Part shown: positions 6,999-11,919 of the stretch, one piece after another
Numbering within the stretch: the first letter of the stretch is position 1
How the letters are laid out: each line of letters starts with the position of its first letter
From: CALCKU01 sp964607445
GTDB lineage: Bacteria > Pseudomonadota > Alphaproteobacteria > Caulobacterales > Maricaulaceae
Direction: 5' to 3'
NCBI GenBank assembly: GCA_964607445.1
Contig: CAZSKN010000052.1
Location: forward strand, 1-11,919
Length of the DNA: 11,919 nt
Program-made: the position numbers and the translations under genes
Notes under the pieces: model-generated
What the model saw: only the letters and a program-made list of their open reading frames with translations
The model's database searches: none
What the model was told of the DNA's origin: nothing

Positions 6999-9900
6999 AT
7001 GGTAACGACACCAATTTTATGGGGTGACTTTGATATTATCGGAGCTTGGGACAGTCTTATAAGGCTGGCCAATGGAAATTATCTGGCGAGCCGGATAAGC
7101 GATAATAGTGGCTCTCCACTATTTGAAACGCAATTATTTGATGCCGTGGGAAATGCACTCTCCGGTCAAACGATAAGTCTTGTGAATACTCAAGGTAATA
7201 TAACGGCCTTGGCAGGGGGTGGTTTTGCCCTTGTGAACCCGGATCTCGTTGATGACGAATTAGATGTTTTAGTCTTCGGCAGTAATGGTCTACTTTCGGC
7301 AACCCATGTCATTGATGCCAGTAGTCTCGGTGAATTGGCAAGTGAGCAATTTCCTGATCTCGGTCAATCAAATTATGACATTGCCGAAAATGATGCCGGA
7401 GATTTATTTATAACAGGGCGGGTGTTAATCTCCGGTCAACCCAATATTTATGGATGGACGATTAGCCCGGCAGGCACGATTAGCAGTGCTATACTTGTAG
7501 ATAATAACGGGACTATCTTTTTCGATGCCAATGCCGAGGACCCTGACCTTGTCAGTACAGTGGCCATTGGCGACGATGGATTTGCAAGTTTGATTTTCGA
7601 ACGTGATGCTAGCGGCCTTGTTTTACAAGGGTCGTTAAATATACAAATTTCAAATGCTGACGGTAGTAATGATGTCACAATTGAACTTACAGATACAGGT
7701 GGATTTGTTCCGACACAAGAAACCGGTTTTGCTTTTATCGGTAATGATACATTAGTTACACATGTAGAAAATCGTATTGTATTTGCTGATACGGACGGCA
7801 CGCTGGGCGCAGAAATCTTCGCGAGTACAGGCAGCCGTCGGCGCGAGGTTACGGCTCTTGAGGATATTAGCGGCAATCTTACAGGTGAATTTTTAATCAG
7901 CGGAGTTGGCGCAGACCAGCTTATCATTAAACGCTATGATAGCACAGGCACGCAAATCGGGGCCACCATTACGATAGATAATGTGAGCGGGCTTGATTAT
8001 AGCATCGACACGGTGCAGCCGGGACGTTTTGTCGTTTATTATAATGATTCTGTCGCTGGGTCTCAGGCTCTTGTTTATAGCTATATTGACACGGGACAAC
8101 TTGATGAAGTCGGGAATTTCATAGGGCTTGCCACCTCGGACGTCTTTACGCTCGATTCCAGTTTTGATAATCTATATTTTGGTAATGGTAATGACATTAT
8201 TTCAGAAAACTTTACCACCGATTTTGACATTGTCGATTTGGGTTTGGGCAATGACACCTATATCTCGGACGGGGGTATTGGTTTGTCACAGGATGGGTCG
8301 ATCGTTGAAGGCGGTGCCGGGGTGGATACGTTTGATCTGTCCGCGGGTTTGAACAATAATATCATTATTGATTTTCAGGCCGATGGCGTGCTGACTATAG
8401 GTGGAGCGTTGACAAGTTTCACTTTATCAGGGTTTGAAAATTTTATTGGCGGTAATTCCGAAGACGATATTCGCGGTGATGACGCAGATAATATTCTGGT
8501 CGGGAATGAGCAAGCTGATTTTCTGTCAGGGCGCAATGGAGATGATCTGTTAAATGGCGGGGATGGCGATGACACGCTGATTGGTGGGGGTGGCGTAGAT
8601 GACCTGATTGGCGAGGACGGCGATGATATTCTGGTTGGCGGTTCAGGGGATGACATATTACGCGGCTTTGACGGCAACGATACTTTTTATCAATGGAACC
8701 ATTCAGGCAGTGGGGCAGGGTTTACAGATTCCATTAATGGCGGTTCGGGCATAGATACATTGCGGCTTCAAGTCTATGACGAGAGTGGGCCACAAGGTAT
8801 ATCCGGGACAGATTATACGTATAATTTATCTACTGGTGTTGTCACGGGGGGCGGTGAAACGCTTAATCTCGTGAGCATTGAAGTTATTTATGATGGGAAT
8901 GGTGACGCTGACTTTACGGGTAATGCTAATGCGAATACGTTTTTCGGCCAAGGCGGAAATGACGTCATAAGTGCAGGCGCGGGTGATGATGTTTTAGATG
9001 GCGGGGCTGGTAATGATACATTGTCGGGCGGGTCTGGCGCTGATATTATAGACGGCGGTTCGGGTGATGACACATTAAATGGCGGTACGGGGGCTGATAC
9101 GTTGGACGGCGGAGCCGGCATTGATACGGGTGATTACACATTTACAAGTGGGGACCTAACCGTCAATCTTACGACTGGACAAGCTTTTGGTACATCCGCT
9201 GGCTTTGGCGGCGAGACCATCACCAATGTCGAGAACCTCATTTTAGGAAGTGGGGACGATATTATCACTGGTGATGCAAATGACAATGTGATTAATGGCG
9301 GCGATGGTCTTAATATTATTGAGGGCTTGGCGGGTGACGATCAATTGTTTGGCGGTGCGGGCGCAGATACTCTTCGCGGCGGCGACGGGGATGACCTCCT
9401 GAGTGGGAATATTGGTGTCGATATACTAGATGGTGGTGACGGTATCGATACAGGTGATTATAGCTACTCGAGTGATAATCTAACGATTGATCTGGAATCA
9501 GGGACGGCCTTTCTGACATCAGCGGGTTCTGGGTCTGAACAATTGATATCAATTGAAAATGTGACAGGCGGCGCGGGTAATGACGTCATTATCGGGGACG
9601 CAGGCGATAATGTCCTCGATGGCGGCGCAGGCGATGATCTGTTTACTGCCTCCCTTGGCGATGATGAATATGAGGGCGGTTCTGGTACAGATACGTTGGA
9701 TTATTCAGACTATGCGCTGGGTTCAATAAGTGTAACCACAATTACAAATGTAGTATTAAATACATCAGTAGCTCAACCTGCTCTATCTCAGAATTTCTCC
9801 AATGTTGAGCGCTTTATTGGGACTGAGAATTTTAGCGACGTCTTCTTTACCACGGGCCAAGGCGGTTTCCATTTTGACGGTGCAACCCCGGCTGAGGGGT

Positions 9901-11919
9901 CTGACGTGCTTTTCTTTATCTCATCGCAAGGCATCACGGTTAATCTGGTTGACCAGATAGCTTATGTCACAGTCGACGGCATAACAGATGAGGCCATTAC
10001 CTTTGAAAACATTGGACAAATCACTGGTTCTAATGCGGCTGATATTATTTCAGCCGAAAATGGAATGACGACTATTTTGACGCGATTTACGGCTTTTGGC
10101 AATGGCGGAGATGATATTTTAACAGGCGGTAATTCAAGTGATACTTTATTTGGGAATGCCGATAATGATACATTACGCGGTGGATTGGGCGATGATACTT
10201 TAAACGGAGGGGACGGTGATGATCGCTTTGTCTATTTGTCCTCTTCAGATATCGATACCGGAGAAGATATTGACGGCGGGAACGGGACGGATCGTCTGAT
10301 TATTGATATTGATGACGGGGATGATATAGATTTCAGAGACACAGACAGCCTTCTATCTATCGAAGAATTGCAATTTGATACATCGGCACAAGGCGGTGAT
10401 ACAGGCGTAAATTTCGACGCTGCTCAATTCGGTTCAGGTGGGCTTTCTGAGAACCTTCATATTATCGGAACGAGTTCGCAAAACCCCGGCGCGTTTGATT
10501 TCGTCAATATTATTTTGTCAAGTTCAGAGAGCTTTAGCGCGGCAAATTTCACATTCACAAATTGGAATGGTAGGGTGATATTATCCGGTGATGGGTCTAA
10601 CGAGACCCTCATAGGTTCCACAGGTGACGATAGACTTAATGGGAATGGCGGGAACGATAATCTAAGTGGCGGTTCAGGTGCAGATATTCTCAACGGAGGG
10701 GCGGGCAATGATATCCTCAATGGCGGCATAGGTGCGGATACGCTTGATGGCGGGGCCGGTATTGATACGGGCGATTATACATTCACCAATGGGGATGTGA
10801 CGGTTAATCTGGATACGGGTCAGGCTTTTGGGACATCTGCGGGCTTTGGCGGTGAGACTCTCACCAATGTCGAGAACCTTATCCTCGGCGGGGGCGATGA
10901 CCTTGTCACGGGTGATGCGGGTGATAATGTCATTGAAGGCGGCGACGGCGATGATGTCCTTAATGGTGGTGGCGGCGAAGATACGGCCTCTTATGCGGGC
11001 GCGAGCAGCGGTGTTACGGTCGACCTTGGAACGGCTACGGCGCAAGATACAATGGGCGCAGGGACGGATACGCTGAGCAATTTTGCCAATCTGACAGGCT
11101 CGGCCTTTGGCGATACATTATTTGGTAGCGCAGTAACAAACACGATTCGCGGCGGCGGCGGCGATGACATTATCCTGCTCGGAAATGGAGCCGGGACAAG
11201 CTTTCCGAATCCGGGCGATAACAACCAAATTTTCGGTGACGACGGAGATGATACCCTCGGATTTGCTTTGGTGGGTGTGGGGCAAAGTAATCTCGGTAGT
11301 GGACAAAGCTTTAACGGCGGCGATGGGACTGACACATTTGTCTTTGAGAGTTATAACCAAGATTACAGCGCCGATCTTGACGACGGATTATTTACCCGCA
11401 TTTCTACGGGGGTAGAATTTGCGAATTTGAACAATATCGAAAATATTAGCGCGGGTAACGGCGACGATATTTTGGTTGGCAGTCTGGTTTCAAACACGCT
11501 TGAAGGCAATTCAGGTGATGATACCCTCACAGGGTTGCAAGGCGATGATGTCCTTGATGGCGGGGATGGAAATGACACGGTTGAGTTTGGTTTAAACGCT
11601 TCTGTTGCCGCGAGCCTGACAACCGGCATGGCCAGTAGTTTGGTGTCTGGAACCGACACGCTTATAAATATCGAAAATCTGACGGGCACGAATACAGGCG
11701 ATACTTTAGAAGGCAATGCGGACGTTAACATACTCAGCGGCCGCGGCGGTGATGATATACTCAATGGCTTTGGCGGTAATGATACGCTCATCGGCGGGCT
11801 TGGCGATGATGATCTTGATGGCGGTGTCGGGTCTGACACGGTAGATGGCTCGGCGCGCACAGAAGACTGGGTGGTCAACCTCGGCTCTGGCGTGGCGCTG
11901 ATTACGGGTGTGGAGAATA
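6999..11919 (+). CDS. Giant RTX (hemolysin-type calcium-binding repeat) secreted protein, C-terminus beyond window
   Basis: An uninterrupted frame of 1640 codons runs off the right edge. ATG 6999 follows a G6 run (6989-6994) by 4 nt. In-frame ATGs at 6972 and 6927 lack good ribosome sites, and the 6927 extension would add two Cys to a protein with no Cys in the visible part. Residues 1 to about 390 have no RTX motifs; they show repeated LxxGxY/F and DxxGxxxG patterns (LANGNYLASRISDNSG, ALAGGGFALV, YDSTGTQIG) suggestive of a beta-propeller. From about 393, and densely from 484, come roughly 60 GGxGxDxLx-type nonapeptides, each array expected to wind into a Ca2+-binding parallel beta-roll. They alternate with spacers of the form VNLxTGxAxG...NVENLxxG. 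Absence of a Sec signal and of Cys fits type I secretion, which uses a C-terminal signal not visible here. No enzymatic domain is visible. It is more likely a surface or matrix/adhesin-type protein than a classical pore-forming toxin, but the missing end could change this. Confidence 0.93.
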   Translation, partial: MVTTPILWGDFDIIGAWDSLIRLANGNYLASRISDNSGSPLFETQLFDAVGNALSGQTISLVNTQGNITALAGGGFALVNPDLVDDELDVLVFGSNGLLSATHVIDASSLGELASEQFPDLGQSNYDIAENDAGDLFITGRVLISGQPNIYGWTISPAGTISSAILVDNNGTIFFDANAEDPDLVSTVAIGDDGFASLIFERDASGLVLQGSLNIQISNADGSNDVTIELTDTGGFVPTQETGFAFIGNDTLVTHVENRIVFADTDGTLGAEIFASTGSRRREVTALEDISGNLTGEFLISGVGADQLIIKRYDSTGTQIGATITIDNVSGLDYSIDTVQPGRFVVYYNDSVAGSQALVYSYIDTGQLDEVGNFIGLATSDVFTLDSSFDNLYFGNGNDIISENFTTDFDIVDLGLGNDTYISDGGIGLSQDGSIVEGGAGVDTFDLSAGLNNNIIIDFQADGVLTIGGALTSFTLSGFENFIGGNSEDDIRGDDADNILVGNEQADFLSGRNGDDLLNGGDGDDTLIGGGGVDDLIGEDGDDILVGGSGDDILRGFDGNDTFYQWNHSGSGAGFTDSINGGSGIDTLRLQVYDESGPQGISGTDYTYNLSTGVVTGGGETLNLVSIEVIYDGNGDADFTGNANANTFFGQGGNDVISAGAGDDVLDGGAGNDTLSGGSGADIIDGGSGDDTLNGGTGADTLDGGAGIDTGDYTFTSGDLTVNLTTGQAFGTSAGFGGETITNVENLILGSGDDIITGDANDNVINGGDGLNIIEGLAGDDQLFGGAGADTLRGGDGDDLLSGNIGVDILDGGDGIDTGDYSYSSDNLTIDLESGTAFLTSAGSGSEQLISIENVTGGAGNDVIIGDAGDNVLDGGAGDDLFTASLGDDEYEGGSGTDTLDYSDYALGSISVTTITNVVLNTSVAQPALSQNFSNVERFIGTENFSDVFFTTGQGGFHFDGATPAEGSDVLFFISSQGITVNLVDQIAYVTVDGITDEAITFENIGQITGSNAADIISAENGMTTILTRFTAFGNGGDDILTGGNSSDTLFGNADNDTLRGGLGDDTLNGGDGDDRFVYLSSSDIDTGEDIDGGNGTDRLIIDIDDGDDIDFRDTDSLLSIEELQFDTSAQGGDTGVNFDAAQFGSGGLSENLHIIGTSSQNPGAFDFVNIILSSSESFSAANFTFTNWNGRVILSGDGSNETLIGSTGDDRLNGNGGNDNLSGGSGADILNGGAGNDILNGGIGADTLDGGAGIDTGDYTFTNGDVTVNLDTGQAFGTSAGFGGETLTNVENLILGGGDDLVTGDAGDNVIEGGDGDDVLNGGGGEDTASYAGASSGVTVDLGTATAQDTMGAGTDTLSNFANLTGSAFGDTLFGSAVTNTIRGGGGDDIILLGNGAGTSFPNPGDNNQIFGDDGDDTLGFALVGVGQSNLGSGQSFNGGDGTDTFVFESYNQDYSADLDDGLFTRISTGVEFANLNNIENISAGNGDDILVGSLVSNTLEGNSGDDTLTGLQGDDVLDGGDGNDTVEFGLNASVAASLTTGMASSLVSGTDTLINIENLTGTNTGDTLEGNADVNILSGRGGDDILNGFGGNDTLIGGLGDDDLDGGVGSDTVDGSARTEDWVVNLGSGVALITGVEN
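9090..9302 (+). repeat. 71-residue RTX/spacer module, copy 1
   Basis: This 213-nt unit encodes GADTLDGGAGIDTGDY, a beta-rich spacer (LTVNLTTGQAFGTSAGFGG, ending TNVENLILG), then SGDDIITGDANDNVINGG. It aligns without gaps to copies at 9414-9626 and 10731-10943. It is 62 of 71 residues identical to the 10731 copy, with many synonymous DNA differences, so the duplication is not recent. Confidence 0.85.
9414..9626 (+). repeat. 71-residue RTX/spacer module, copy 2 (diverged)
   Basis: This copy has exactly the same 71-codon length and the same landmarks (DGGDGIDTGDY, LTIDLESGTAFLTSAG, SIENVTGGAGNDVIIGD, DNVLDGG). Its sequence is clearly more diverged than the other two. It begins 324 nt after the start of copy 1, separated from its end by a 37-residue RTX block. 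Confidence 0.75.
10731..10943 (+). repeat. 71-residue RTX/spacer module, copy 3
   Basis: This copy starts 1641 nt after the start of copy 1 and is its closest relative (9 differences in 71 residues, no indels). GADTLDGGAGIDTGDYTF and TGQAFGTSAGFGGET are identical in both. That a distant pair is closer than the adjacent copy points to duplication of a larger segment or gene conversion. Confidence 0.85.

Larger units (their letters stand above)
8448..11851 (+). repeat. RTX nonapeptide repeat arrays
   Basis: Within the giant protein, clusters of 9-residue units with consensus GGxGxDxLx occur in about ten blocks. Examples are residues 484-564 (8448-8691), residues 641-712 (8919-9134) and the last visible cluster ending near 11851. 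In each unit GGxGxD supplies calcium ligands and the hydrophobic residue packs the beta-roll core. Block spacing is irregular, and some units are degenerate (DADNILVG, SAVTNTIRG), as is usual at block edges. Confidence 0.9.

Noticed and set aside
8448..11851. Regular short repeats considered as a CRISPR array or tandem satellite
   Set aside because: The periodicity is 27 bp in a single open frame with degenerate third positions and a GGxGxD protein consensus, which identifies RTX coding repeats.
8375..11878. Several long Pro/Ser-rich open frames on the minus strand under the RTX gene
   Set aside because: They are the antisense of GGxGxDxLx codons, which read as PPSPPxxSS-type repeats. Their low complexity follows from the RTX repeats, and they have no independent start signals.

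Overview
This window looks like chromosomal DNA from a Gram-negative bacterium, most likely a marine-type alphaproteobacterium of moderate to low GC. The evidence is a two-gene RND efflux operon (which needs an outer membrane), a very large acidic RTX protein (normally exported by type I secretion), and a LuxR-type helix-turn-helix fused to an alpha/beta-hydrolase fold. The taxonomic guess is inference only; there is no rRNA or marker gene.

Layout. Positions 1-137 may hold the start of an unidentified minus-strand gene that leaves the left edge. Positions 138-393 are intergenic and end in a dense promoter/operator region: nested palindromes (286-334), a good sigma70-type promoter (326-354), a small leader hairpin (365-382) and a full-match Shine-Dalgarno (384-392). 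Next come a membrane fusion protein (394-1728) and an RND permease (from 1728), overlapping by one base. The permease runs into a 100-N assembly gap (4830-4929), so its true C-terminus and an unknown length of DNA are missing. Just after the gap is a 10-bp inverted repeat (4950-4986).

The second half holds two genes on the same strand. The first encodes a 577-residue PAS-like/LuxR-HTH/alpha-beta-hydrolase regulator (5113-6846) whose hydrolase catalytic residues look substituted (GQTLG elbow, E where the catalytic His is expected). After 152 bp carrying a perfect 15-bp palindrome comes the start of a giant RTX calcium-binding protein (6999 to beyond 11919). More than 1640 residues are visible: a probable beta-propeller-like N-terminal region of about 390 residues, then many nonapeptide RTX repeats mixed with beta-rich spacer modules. 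One 71-residue module occurs three times. The RTX C-terminal secretion signal and any type I secretion genes lie outside the window.

How the genes may work together. The membrane fusion protein and permease should form the inner-membrane and periplasmic parts of a tripartite pump with an outer-membrane channel encoded elsewhere. The regulator is well placed to control the RTX gene, possibly as a ligand-binding pseudohydrolase; this is a hypothesis from gene order, residue substitutions and the intervening palindrome. I did not find a clearly new system. The most interesting parts are the apparent pseudohydrolase regulator with its palindromic site and the modular RTX protein.
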